The notes beneath the pieces were generated by a model that saw only the letters and a program-made list of their open reading frames with translations, had not been told where the DNA came from and made no database searches. A stretch of DNA of 43,199 nucleotides from an uncultured Bacilli bacterium (lineage in GTDB: Bacteria; Bacillota_I; Bacilli_A; RF39; UBA660): the NCBI GenBank assembly GCA_910587775.1, contig CAJUNF010000007.1, positions 1 to 43,199 on the forward strand, read 5' to 3'. Position 1 is the first letter of the stretch. The number at the start of each line of letters is the position of its first letter. This document shows, in pieces, positions 24,403 through 32,908 of the stretch. A program made the translations under genes and the position numbers.

Positions 24403-26610
24403 GTGCATTACATCAAAGGAAAAGTAAGACAATCAATCTATACAAGCGACAATGGTTTCTTTGTAGGGACTTTCAAAATAAAAGAAACGGATCATGAAGC
24501 ATTAAAGGAATTCTTAAATAAAACGATTACTATAACAGGAACTTTTGTTGAATTAAATACAGAAGATACCTATATTTTATATGGAGAATATAAAGAACAT
24601 GATCGTTATGGATATCAATATCAAGTAACGAAATTTGAAAAAGAAATACCTAAAGGAGAAGATGCAATAATAGAATTTTTAAGTAGCCCTCTTATCAAAG
24701 GATGTGGCGAAAAAACTGCAATCAAAATTGTAGAAACCTTAGGAGAAAACGCAATTGGAAAAATAAAAGAAAGCATTTCTAATTTATATTTAGTTCCTGG
24801 AATGACAGAAAAAAAAGCTGGAAAAATTTATACTTCAATTTTAGCTTACTCAAGCAGTGATGATCTAATTATCAAATTGAAAACTTTTGGTTTTACAGTT
24901 AGTGAAGCAACCAAGATCATCAACCGTTTTAAAGACAAAACATCACTATATATTGAAGAAAATATGTACTTATTTGAAGAAATCATTGATTTTGATAAAA
25001 TAGATCGAATTTTTATAAAAAATTATGATGCAGATAATCCAATCCGTATCAGAGCTTGTATTATAGAAACAATGAAACGATTAAGTGATAATACAGGAGA
25101 TATTTACTATTTCAAAGAAGAAATTTATTCTTATTTAAAGACAAATTTTAAAATTTTTTTAGAAGAAGAAAGTTTTGATGAATATTTAGAAGAATTAAAA
25201 TCAAAATATTTAATTGTTCAAATAAATGAAAAATACTATTTAGAGACGAATTACGAAATGGAAAAATCAATTGCAAGTGATTTATTTGCAATTGCATCTT
25301 TGCCATCCAAAGAATTTAAAAAATTAGATGAAAAAATAGAATCTTTAGAAGAATCACTTGGAGTTTCTTATAATACTTCTCAAAAAAATGCAATTAAAAC
25401 AGCCCTAAAAGAAAGAGTTACCATTATTTCAGGTGGACCTGGAACTGGGAAAACTACGATCGTAAATGCCATCGTAAAATTGTTTATTAGCTTATATCAT
25501 CTAACTCCAATCGAGGTTTACACATCAATTGCATGTTTAGCTCCAACAGGTCGAGCTAGCAAAAAACTGGCAATGAGCACATCACTTCCAGCAATGACAA
25601 TCCATAGATACTTAAAATGGAATAAAGAAAATAATGAATTTCAAATCAAAGAACACAACAAAAATACCCATCGTTTAATTATTGTTGATGAAGTGAGTAT
25701 GATCGACACATTTCTTCTTTATAGTTTATTAAAAGGAATCGAAACGAATATTCAAATCATTTTTGTAGGAGATACATTCCAACTTCCAAGTGTCGGAGCG
25801 GGATTAATTTTAAATGATTTAGTAGAATCAGATCTTTTTTCTTATTGTCCTCTTGACAAAATTTATCGCCAAAGCGAAAATTCTTACATTCCTTTACTAG
25901 CAAAAGAAATTAAAGAAAAAAATCTTAGCGAAACATATTTAAATAAAACAGATGATTATAATTTTTTACCTTGTGACAATTCCAAAATCAAAGAAATGAT
26001 TTATCAAATTTGTGACAAAAGTATAAAAAAAGGTTTAAAAGTAGATGATGTTCAAATACTTGCTCCTATGTATAAAGGCGAAAATGGGATTGATAATTTA
26101 AATATTATTTTACAAAGATTATTTAATCCAGAAAGCAAAGAAAAAAAAGAAATAAAAGTGGGAGATATTACTTACCGAATTGGAGATAAAGTTTTGCAAC
26201 TTGTAAATAATCCAGATTGTAACGTATACAACGGAGATATTGGATATATTAAAAGTATAGAAGAAGAAAAAAAGAGTGGTGGATCTTCTAAAAAAGAACA
26301 AATTACAATTGATTTTGATGGAAATTATGTTATTTATACAAAAGAAGATTTATATCACATTAAACATGCTTATGCAATTACTATTCACAAAAGTCAAGGC
26401 AGTGAATTTCCACATGTTATCTTACCAGTAAGTAAAAATTATTATAAAATGCTTTATAACAAATTAATTTATACTGGAGTTTCAAGAGCGAAAAAAAGTT
26501 TAGTGATTATAGGAGATACCACATCTTTGCAAACAGCTATTCATAATGATTACTCAAACAATCGTAAAACAACTCTAAAAGAAGCATTACAAAATGCTTT
26601 TAACGATTAA
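24403..26610 (+). CDS. recD2: RecD2-type ATP-dependent DNA helicase (SF1B, 5'-3')
   Basis: A 735-residue stand-alone RecD helicase (YrrC family) for DNA repair and replication, not part of RecBCD. The N-terminal OB-like region and HhH repeats (IKGCGEKTAIKIVETLG, LVPGMTEKKAGKI) define RecD2. Helicase motifs: Walker A G344-GPGTGKTT-352, LAPTGRASKKL, Walker B LIIVDEVSMIDT, GDTFQLPSVGAG, then YAITIHKSQGSEF and YTGVSRAKK. GTG start with AGGTGA about 7 nt upstream; no better in-frame ATG is near. Confidence 0.94.
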   Translation: MHYIKGKVRQSIYTSDNGFFVGTFKIKETDHEALKEFLNKTITITGTFVELNTEDTYILYGEYKEHDRYGYQYQVTKFEKEIPKGEDAIIEFLSSPLIKGCGEKTAIKIVETLGENAIGKIKESISNLYLVPGMTEKKAGKIYTSILAYSSSDDLIIKLKTFGFTVSEATKIINRFKDKTSLYIEENMYLFEEIIDFDKIDRIFIKNYDADNPIRIRACIIETMKRLSDNTGDIYYFKEEIYSYLKTNFKIFLEEESFDEYLEELKSKYLIVQINEKYYLETNYEMEKSIASDLFAIASLPSKEFKKLDEKIESLEESLGVSYNTSQKNAIKTALKERVTIISGGPGTGKTTIVNAIVKLFISLYHLTPIEVYTSIACLAPTGRASKKLAMSTSLPAMTIHRYLKWNKENNEFQIKEHNKNTHRLIIVDEVSMIDTFLLYSLLKGIETNIQIIFVGDTFQLPSVGAGLILNDLVESDLFSYCPLDKIYRQSENSYIPLLAKEIKEKNLSETYLNKTDDYNFLPCDNSKIKEMIYQICDKSIKKGLKVDDVQILAPMYKGENGIDNLNIILQRLFNPESKEKKEIKVGDITYRIGDKVLQLVNNPDCNVYNGDIGYIKSIEEEKKSGGSSKKEQITIDFDGNYVIYTKEDLYHIKHAYAITIHKSQGSEFPHVILPVSKNYYKMLYNKLIYTGVSRAKKSLVIIGDTTSLQTAIHNDYSNNRKTTLKEALQNAFND

Positions 26611-26680
26611 CAGATATTACCATATTACATCAAGTATATTTCTTTCATTCTAACCAATACTATTATTGTGAGGTGGAAAT

Positions 26681-26857
26681 ATGAAAGGATTTAAAAATAT
26701 GCTATTCGTAAGTGCCTTATCTATGGTAAGTGGAGCTGCGATTGCTACATACACATTAACAAATACAAATACAAAGAAAAAAGCAGATCGTTTATTAAAT
26801 ACAGCTATGGATGGCGCAGAAGAATCATTACAAAAAATGAAAAAGAAAATGAAATAA
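26681..26857 (+). CDS. Small membrane-anchored protein, YtxH-like
   Basis: A 58-residue ORF in the otherwise empty gap after recD2. AGGTGG lies 4 nt before the ATG. It begins MKGFKNMLFVSALSMVSG, with a hydrophobic segment (about residues 7-26), then TNTNTKKKADRLLN and an amphipathic, lysine-rich end (EESLQKMKKKMK). This is the build of short YtxH-type envelope proteins of Firmicutes, whose role is unknown. A good terminator follows directly, which supports it as a real gene. Confidence 0.7.
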   Translation: MKGFKNMLFVSALSMVSGAAIATYTLTNTNTKKKADRLLNTAMDGAEESLQKMKKKMK

Positions 26858-26891
26858 GAATTACAAAGAATAAGTTAATTCTTATTTTTTT
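26853..26891 (+). terminator. Rho-independent terminator
   Basis: AATAAGAATTA (26853-26863) pairs with TAATTCTTATT (26876-26886), then T run. An 11-bp stem at the end of the small gene. Confidence 0.8.
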
Positions 26892-26896
26892 ATGAC

Positions 26897-26924
26897 TTGA
26901 AAAATTTATAAAAACTATTATAAT
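26897..26924 (+). promoter_or_regulatory. Promoter of the kinase-like gene
   Basis: TTGAAA (26897-26902), 16-nt spacer, TATAAT (26919-26924). Confidence 0.6.
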
Positions 26925-26948
26925 AAAAGACAAAAAAGGGGTTTTAAT

Positions 26949-27827
26949 ATGTTAGAAGAATTTATGCAAAGAAAAGACAAGTGGCGTTATAGAAAAAAAG
27001 TTGGCTATGCTTGGATTACTTATTATTATCAAAATACGTATATAAAAGAATTACACTTAAAAGACACAAATTATATAACATTAATAGAAGAAATTAAAAA
27101 CCAAAACTTTCTAAACGAATATTTTTGTCAAATTATGGATATCTACTATTTTCAAAGTCAATTTAGGGCCTATCAAATGCCAAAAGTTAGTGGCACCCCA
27201 CTTATCTCATCCTTAAATAATAGTCCAGATATATTAACTGAGTTTGCTTTAATAGCAAGACAATTAGAAGAAATATTAGACTTCTCAAAAAAGAATCAAA
27301 TTGTTTTAAAAGATGCTATAACAAAAGGGAATATTTTATATGATCCATTAACTAAACAAGTAAGAGTCATTGATTTAGATGGCCTTCAGACTCCTTTTTT
27401 CACAGATCATTTAATAAGTAATACGCTTAAAAATTCTGATTGGGAAACTACCATTTTTTTAAAAAGTAGAAAATATAATACAGGATGCCTTTATACAACT
27501 GAACTAAACACATTTCAATTTTATGAATTATTTTTTGCTACCGTTTTTCACTTTAGAAGCTTATTTTCAAATAAAGCTTTCTCTTTAGAAGATATTTTGT
27601 TTTTAAAGAAACGCAATACCTTAGATGAAAGAATCCAAAAAAGAAAAGAAATAGAAAAAAAATTAATAGATCTTTTAAATTCTATTCGTTTAAATACGCA
27701 TGATGATTTATATGGAAAAATTATTGATTTAGCAAATCAAAAAACAAACGAATTTAATGCGCAGGATTTTGAGTACTTAGCAAATCATTATAAGTTAAAT
27801 AGAACAAGAACACGGTTAATATCTTAA
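26949..27827 (+). CDS. Protein-kinase-like protein of unknown substrate
   Basis: A 292-residue cytosolic protein. The middle reads like a kinase catalytic loop and metal site: LKD122-AITKGN128-ILYD, then VRVIDL-D144-G, corresponding to HxD-xxxxN and the DFG Asp of kinase-fold enzymes (here IDLDG). The usual Gly-rich loop and VAIK Lys are not obvious in the first 90 residues, so activity is uncertain. The last third is helical and charged. It stands alone between a small envelope gene and mutS, with its own promoter. It could be an atypical Ser/Thr or small-molecule kinase, or a pseudokinase. Confidence 0.6.
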   Translation: MLEEFMQRKDKWRYRKKVGYAWITYYYQNTYIKELHLKDTNYITLIEEIKNQNFLNEYFCQIMDIYYFQSQFRAYQMPKVSGTPLISSLNNSPDILTEFALIARQLEEILDFSKKNQIVLKDAITKGNILYDPLTKQVRVIDLDGLQTPFFTDHLISNTLKNSDWETTIFLKSRKYNTGCLYTTELNTFQFYELFFATVFHFRSLFSNKAFSLEDILFLKKRNTLDERIQKRKEIEKKLIDLLNSIRLNTHDDLYGKIIDLANQKTNEFNAQDFEYLANHYKLNRTRTRLIS

Positions 27828-27865
27828 AAATAAGTATCCAAATTTTACCTATCTATTACTTGATA

Positions 27866-27874
27866 TGTTATAAT
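27866..27874 (+). promoter_or_regulatory. Extended -10 promoter element of mutS
   Basis: TGTTATAAT, with TATAAT at 27869-27874, 29 nt before the mutS ATG; ribosome site AGGTGA. Confidence 0.6.
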
Positions 27875-27903
27875 AAGTATACATTATTAGTAGTAGGTGA
27901 GTT

Positions 27904-30453
27904 ATGAAACGCAATGAAGTAAACAAAGAACAACTTAGTCCAATGATGCGACAATATATGGACATTAAAGATCAATATCCTAATGAACTTGTATTTTATC
28001 GTGTAGGAGACTTTTACGAATTATTTTTTGAAGACGGAGAAACTGCAAGTAGAGAACTTGAACTAACTTTAACTGGTAAAAATGCTGGTTTATCAGAACG
28101 GGTACCAATGTGTGGTGTCCCGTTTCATTCTGTTACACCCTACGTAGAAAAATTAGTAACAAAAGGTTATAAAGTAGCAATATGTGAGCAATTAGAGGAT
28201 TCAAAAGATACCAAAAGCATGGTAAAAAGAGGAGTAACCCAAGTTATTAGTAAGGGAACCGTTGTAGACTCTGATTTACTTAGTGGAACTGATAACCACT
28301 ACATAGCAAGTTTATTGGATTACAACTTTTTATATGTTTTATGCTATGCTGATATTTCTACAGGAACCATTTTTGTTATGGGCCTTCCTCACTCCAAAGA
28401 AAAATTAATTAGCGAAATCTTAAATTTAGGAATTCTTGAATTAATTTTACCAGATAATACAGACCTAGAATTAATTGGATTATTAAAAGGTGCTTATAAT
28501 ATCGATATCTCTATTGAAGAAAGAAAATTAGAAGATCAATATCTTCATTTATATGAGAATCTAACCGATGATCACTTTAAAGAAAGTGTAAAACATCTAT
28601 TATATTATTTAGTTGTACGAGAATTAAAAGATCTTTCTCATATGGTTCCAGTAACGGTTGTTTATCCAGATGACTACTTAGAGATGGATATTCATACCGT
28701 AAGAAACTTAGAATTAATAGAAACCTTACGTTTAAAAGAAAGAAACTATTCACTAATATGGCTACTTGACAAATGTAAAACTAGTATGGGAAGTAGAAAA
28801 CTAAAAAATTGGCTAATGAATCCTTTAAAAAATAAAGAACTGATTATGGACCGATATGATAAAATTGATATTTTCAATAACGAATTTATAATTAAAGATC
28901 GTTTGCGTAATGCTTTGTATGAAGTATACGATATAGAACGTATCTGTGGGAAAGTAGCTTGTGGAAACTTAAATGCTAGAGACTTACTTCAATTAAAAAA
29001 TAGCTTAAAAGTTCTTCCTTCCATTAAAGAAATGATTCGTGAATTAAAATTTGATTATAAAATGAATACACATCAAGAAATTTATGAATTACTAGAAAAA
29101 GCAATTTATGAAAATCCTCCTGTTACAATTAAAGAAGGATATTTAATAAAAGAAGGTTATAATGAAGAACTAGATGAATTAAAAGCAATAAGAAGTGGTG
29201 GAAAAACATTTATAGCTGACTTTGAAGCAAAATTAAAAGAATCTACAGGAATCAAAAATTTAAAAGTAGGTTACAACAAAGTATTCGGATATTACATTGA
29301 AGTAACGAAAGGTCAAACAAAAGAAGTAAAAGAAGAACTTCATTGGGAAAGACGACAAACACTAACTAATTGTGAACGTTATATCAGTCCAGAATTAAAA
29401 GAAAAAGAAGCATTAATATTAAATGCAGAAGAAAAAATTATTGATTTAGAATATAATCTTTTTTTAGAAATAAAAGCAATAATTAAATCAAACTTATTAA
29501 GTTTAAAAGACACTTCAGAAATACTAAGTGAACTTGATGCATTATGCTCCTTATCTGTGTGTTCCGAAGAATATCACTTCGTAAGACCTATTTTAAACGA
29601 AGAACACTTCATTGAAATTAAAAACGGACGACATCCAGTAGTAGAAAAAGTAAGCAATATTGAATATGTAAATAATGATTGTATTATGGATCCGAGCATT
29701 AATACACTTTTAATTACAGGACCAAACATGAGTGGAAAAAGTACTTATATGCGTCAACTAGCAATTATTATAATTCTTGCCCAAATGGGATCTTTTGTTC
29801 CTGCTGATAGTGCTAAATTACCAATTATTGATAAAATATTTACAAGAATTGGAGCAAGTGATGATTTAGTAAGTGGTGAATCAACATTTATGGTAGAGAT
29901 GAAAGAAGCAAAAAATGCTATTTGTGGTGCTACAGAAAACTCTTTAATCCTTTTTGATGAATTAGGAAGAGGAACGGCAACATATGATGGAATGAGTCTT
30001 GCAAGAAGTATTTTAGAATACATTAGCAAAAATATTAAATGCAAAACGCTTTTTTCAACCCACTATCATGAATTAACTAGCTTAGAAAGAAATATCCCAA
30101 GTATTAAAAATGTACATGTAAGTGCACATGAAGAAAATGGTACGATTACATTTTTGCATAAAATTAAAACTGGTGCTGTAGATAAAAGCTATGGTATTCA
30201 CGTTGCAAAACTTGCTGGAATGCCAGAAGAATTACTAAATAGAGCAAGTGAAATATTAAAGTTTTATGAATCTGATTCAAAAAACAAACAAAAAGATGAA
30301 ATTGATGATAACATTCAACTTGCTATGTCATTTGAAGAAGAAAAAAAGGATCCTGTAAAAGAAAAAATAGAGCACTTAGATCCACTTCGTCTAACACCAA
30401 TTGAGGCTTTAAATATTTTATATGAATTAAAAGAAATGATTCAAAAGAAATAA
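27904..30453 (+). CDS. mutS: DNA mismatch repair protein MutS
   Basis: An 849-residue mismatch sensor. The mismatch-reading loop is GDF37-Y-E39 in the N-terminal domain, preceded by SPMMRQYMDIKDQYP. The ATPase domain has Walker A G606-PNMSGKST, FTRIGASDDLVSGESTFMVEM, LFDELGRGTATYDGMSLA and FSTHYHELTSL. It ends with a short helical tail (LDPLRLTPIEALNILYELKEM) typical of the MutS1 C-terminus. Its usual partner mutL does not follow; mutS has its own promoter and terminator, so mutL, if present, is elsewhere. Confidence 0.97.
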   Translation: MKRNEVNKEQLSPMMRQYMDIKDQYPNELVFYRVGDFYELFFEDGETASRELELTLTGKNAGLSERVPMCGVPFHSVTPYVEKLVTKGYKVAICEQLEDSKDTKSMVKRGVTQVISKGTVVDSDLLSGTDNHYIASLLDYNFLYVLCYADISTGTIFVMGLPHSKEKLISEILNLGILELILPDNTDLELIGLLKGAYNIDISIEERKLEDQYLHLYENLTDDHFKESVKHLLYYLVVRELKDLSHMVPVTVVYPDDYLEMDIHTVRNLELIETLRLKERNYSLIWLLDKCKTSMGSRKLKNWLMNPLKNKELIMDRYDKIDIFNNEFIIKDRLRNALYEVYDIERICGKVACGNLNARDLLQLKNSLKVLPSIKEMIRELKFDYKMNTHQEIYELLEKAIYENPPVTIKEGYLIKEGYNEELDELKAIRSGGKTFIADFEAKLKESTGIKNLKVGYNKVFGYYIEVTKGQTKEVKEELHWERRQTLTNCERYISPELKEKEALILNAEEKIIDLEYNLFLEIKAIIKSNLLSLKDTSEILSELDALCSLSVCSEEYHFVRPILNEEHFIEIKNGRHPVVEKVSNIEYVNNDCIMDPSINTLLITGPNMSGKSTYMRQLAIIIILAQMGSFVPADSAKLPIIDKIFTRIGASDDLVSGESTFMVEMKEAKNAICGATENSLILFDELGRGTATYDGMSLARSILEYISKNIKCKTLFSTHYHELTSLERNIPSIKNVHVSAHEENGTITFLHKIKTGAVDKSYGIHVAKLAGMPEELLNRASEILKFYESDSKNKQKDEIDDNIQLAMSFEEEKKDPVKEKIEHLDPLRLTPIEALNILYELKEMIQKK

Positions 30454-30492
30454 AAAGATGAACCTGTTTTCTTGCTCTAGGTTTATCTTTTT
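30453..30492 (+). terminator. Rho-independent terminator of mutS
   Basis: AAAAGATGAACCT (from 30453) pairs with AGGTTTATCTTTT (from 30479, one G-U) around a 13-nt loop and ends in T. Confidence 0.8.
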
Positions 30493-30500
30493 GTTATAAT
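30492..30500 (+). promoter_or_regulatory. Extended -10 promoter element of nusB
   Basis: TGTTATAAT (TATAAT at 30495-30500), 16 nt before the ATG and touching the end of the mutS terminator. Confidence 0.6.
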
Positions 30501-30516
30501 GTGAAAGGTGATTATT

Positions 30517-30912
30517 ATGTCAGTATCTCGTAGCGAATTAAGAAAAAAATGTATGATTATTCTATATCAAATTGATCTTCATAAAACTTTAAAAACCCCC
30601 TATGAAATAGATGAATTGATTCAAGATAACTTAGAAATAGAAAATGAATTTGTAAAAGAAATTATTTATGGAGTAACAACACATCAAAATGAATTAGATG
30701 AACAAGCTAATAAATATGTAAAAGACTGGACAATCGAACGTATAGATAAAACTGGTGCAGCAATTTTGCGTATGGCAATTTATGAGCTTAAATTTACAAA
30801 AACACCACCTATTGTTATTATTAATGAAGCAATAGAACTAGCAAAAGAGTATAGTGACGATTCAGTGCGTAAAATTATCAATGCTGTATTAGATAAAATG
30901 ATAAAGGAATAA
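30517..30912 (+). CDS. nusB: Transcription antitermination factor NusB
   Basis: A 131-residue all-helical RNA-binding protein that with NusE (S10) promotes antitermination on rRNA transcripts. Family landmarks: SRSELRKKCMIILYQID at the start, the WTIERIDKTGAAILRMAIYEL block, and the end PPIVIINEAIELAKEYSDDSVRKIINAVLDK. ATG 30517 follows AAAGGTGA; an in-frame GTG at 30508 lies within that site. In related genomes nusB is followed by xseA, and here a decayed gene separates them. Confidence 0.95.
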   Translation: MSVSRSELRKKCMIILYQIDLHKTLKTPYEIDELIQDNLEIENEFVKEIIYGVTTHQNELDEQANKYVKDWTIERIDKTGAAILRMAIYELKFTKTPPIVIINEAIELAKEYSDDSVRKIINAVLDKMIKE

Positions 30913-30914
30913 AA

Positions 30915-31345
30915 ATGAATGAATACTTTGATTTAAACAAAGAAAGCATTTCTTCAATCAGAAATATTCGAACAGAGAAGATATTATCTTTACAATAATG
31001 CAAAAGTTAGTGCATTGTTTACCCTTTGATTTTATTCCAATGCAATGAGACTAGGAGAAAACATCGGTCTTTTTATTATCCATCTTTTAATTTAGAATTT
31101 CATATACAAGAAATGTTTAAAAGTTCTGAAATTTATGAAGAACTAGAATTTATCTAACATACTCTGATTCCATATTTTCACAATACTTTTACCAATTATT
31201 TGCATTTTTCACACCTGAAAAAATAGAAAATATGATCGAAAAGAAAACTATTATTCCAAAACAAGTTCAAATAGAAATGATATCATCTTATAAAGAACAT
31301 TATAGTAATATTCAAAAATTAATGGAAAGGAGAAGGAAAAAAACA
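30915..31345 (+). pseudogene. Decayed protein-coding gene between nusB and xseA
   Basis: This stretch has no intact gene but keeps protein-like segments in successive frames in the same order. An ATG 2 nt after nusB opens MNEYFDLNKESISSIRNIRT; then RYYLYNNAKVSALFTL-stop-FYSNAMRLGENI; then RSFYYPSFNLEFHIQEMFK and SSEIYEELEF; then LTYSDSIFSQYFYQLFAFF running on through TPEKIENMIEK into the xseA frame. That is one former gene of about 140 codons broken by at least three frameshifts and one nonsense change. The family is not recognisable. Its last segment is still open and in frame with xseA, so a naive gene call would give XseA a spurious 39-residue N-terminal extension. Confidence 0.7.
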
Positions 31346-31348
31346 ATA

Positions 31349-32677
31349 ATGGAAAAAAATTATATTCAAGTCAGCGCTTTAAATAATTATATTAAATTAT
31401 TAATAGATGACAGTTCCTTTCTCCAAAAAGTTTACCTAAAAGGAGAAATTTCCAACTTTAAGAATCATATGAGTGGACATTTATATTTCACATTGAAAGA
31501 CGAAGAAGCTCGTATAAGCGCTATCATGTTTCGCAATAAAACAATTGATTTAAAATTTACTCCTGAAGATGGGAAAAAAGTTTTAGTAGAGGGTCGTATA
31601 TCTTGCTATCCGTCTCAAGGAACTTACCAAATATATGTTGACAAAATGGAAGAAGATGGATTAGGAAATCTTTACGTTTTATATGAAGAATTAAAAAGTA
31701 AACTACAAAAAGAAGGATTATTTGATACATTTCATAAAAAAAGAATACCTAAATACCCTGAAAAAATAGGAATTATTACCGCACCAACAGGAGCAGCTAT
31801 AAAAGATATTTTAAGTACCTTAAAAAGAAGATATCCTATCGCAAAAACAATTCTATTTCCAGCATTAGTTCAAGGAAACTCTGCTGCTGCAGACATTGCA
31901 AGACAAATTGAAAATGCCAAAAACTATGACTTAGATATTTTAATAATAGGACGAGGTGGGGGATCTATTGAAGACTTATGGGCATTTAATGAAGAAATTG
32001 TTGCTCGTGCCATTTACAATTGTAAAATACCTACCATCAGTGCTGTTGGACATGAAATAGATTTCACAATTTCAGATTTTGTTGCTGATTTAAGAGCTCC
32101 AACTCCAACAGGAGCAGCAGAACTAGCAACACCCACAATAGAAGAAGTAAAAAATACAATAAACAACTTTAAAAGCGAACTAAATCATTTAATTAAAAAT
32201 AAATTAAATACATTAGATCATCAATTAAAACAAGTAAAGAATTCTTATATTTTAAAAAATCCTAGTATGCTTTACGAAATCAAAATTCAGAAATTAGATT
32301 ATTTAAGCGAACAATTAAATCAAGCATTAATGAAACATATTATTCAAAAAAAAGCAGACTTTGATAAAATAAGCAATTCCTATATTCTTAAAAATCCACT
32401 TTTACTTTATCAAAATCATCAAGAAAATTTGAATAATATAGCAAATCGCATAGAAATTGATATAAAAAGAATCTTAGAACAAAAATCTCATCAACTAAAT
32501 TTAAAAATAAATACATTAAAGTTAGTAAATCCTTTAAATATATTAGAAAAAGGATATTCATTGATAAAAAAGGATCAAGAGCTTATCAAAAGTATTAAAG
32601 AAGTTAAGCCAAAAGATATAATAGAAATTCAAATGAAAGACGGAAGCATCACTGCTTCTATTAAGGAGGTCAAATAA
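31349..32677 (+). CDS. xseA: Exodeoxyribonuclease VII large subunit
   Basis: A 442-residue subunit of ExoVII, which degrades single-stranded DNA to oligonucleotides. It starts MEKNYIQVSALNNYIKLLI, with an OB-fold domain (LKGEISNFKNHMSGHLYFTL), then the catalytic part (IGIITAPTGAAIKDILSTL, IIGRGGGSIEDLWAFNEE, TISAVGHEIDFTISDFVADL, RAPTPTGAAELATP) and a long coiled coil ending NPLNILEKGYSLI. The start at 31349 matches the family start and has GGAGAAGG ahead of it; the frame is open further upstream only because it runs into a decayed gene. Its stop overlaps the xseB start by one base. Confidence 0.95.
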   Translation: MEKNYIQVSALNNYIKLLIDDSSFLQKVYLKGEISNFKNHMSGHLYFTLKDEEARISAIMFRNKTIDLKFTPEDGKKVLVEGRISCYPSQGTYQIYVDKMEEDGLGNLYVLYEELKSKLQKEGLFDTFHKKRIPKYPEKIGIITAPTGAAIKDILSTLKRRYPIAKTILFPALVQGNSAAADIARQIENAKNYDLDILIIGRGGGSIEDLWAFNEEIVARAIYNCKIPTISAVGHEIDFTISDFVADLRAPTPTGAAELATPTIEEVKNTINNFKSELNHLIKNKLNTLDHQLKQVKNSYILKNPSMLYEIKIQKLDYLSEQLNQALMKHIIQKKADFDKISNSYILKNPLLLYQNHQENLNNIANRIEIDIKRILEQKSHQLNLKINTLKLVNPLNILEKGYSLIKKDQELIKSIKEVKPKDIIEIQMKDGSITASIKEVK

Positions 32678-32904
32678 TGGAAAAAACATTTGAAACTGCA
32701 TTAAAAGATTTAGAAATAATTATAAAAGAATTAGAAAGTGGTAATATTCCACTAGAAAATGCTATTGTAAAATACACAGATGCAATGCAATTAGTAAAAT
32801 TTTGTAGTGATAAGTTAAATACTGCAACAGAACAAATAAATAAGACTGTATCAGAATCTGGAGAATTAAAAGATTTTGAATTAAAAGAAGAAACGGAAGG
32901 TTAA
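32677..32904 (+). CDS. xseB: Exodeoxyribonuclease VII small subunit
   Basis: A 75-residue helical protein with the XseB pattern TFETALKDLEIIIKELESGN followed by IPLENAIVKYTDAMQLVKFC. It binds the coiled coil of the large subunit. It is coupled to xseA by a one-base TAATG overlap and followed 4 nt later by proS, so the three lie on one transcript. AAGGAGGT inside the end of xseA is the ribosome site. Confidence 0.95.
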   Translation: MEKTFETALKDLEIIIKELESGNIPLENAIVKYTDAMQLVKFCSDKLNTATEQINKTVSESGELKDFELKEETEG

Positions 32905-32908
32905 AAAT

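Noticed and set aside
31232..31348. 39-residue N-terminal extension of XseA
   Set aside because: These residues continue a decayed gene from further upstream and have no place in the ExoVII large-subunit fold; the true start has its own ribosome site.
32905..32908. Possible T-box or other leader before proS
   Set aside because: Only 4 nt separate xseB and proS, so there is no room for a regulatory leader.
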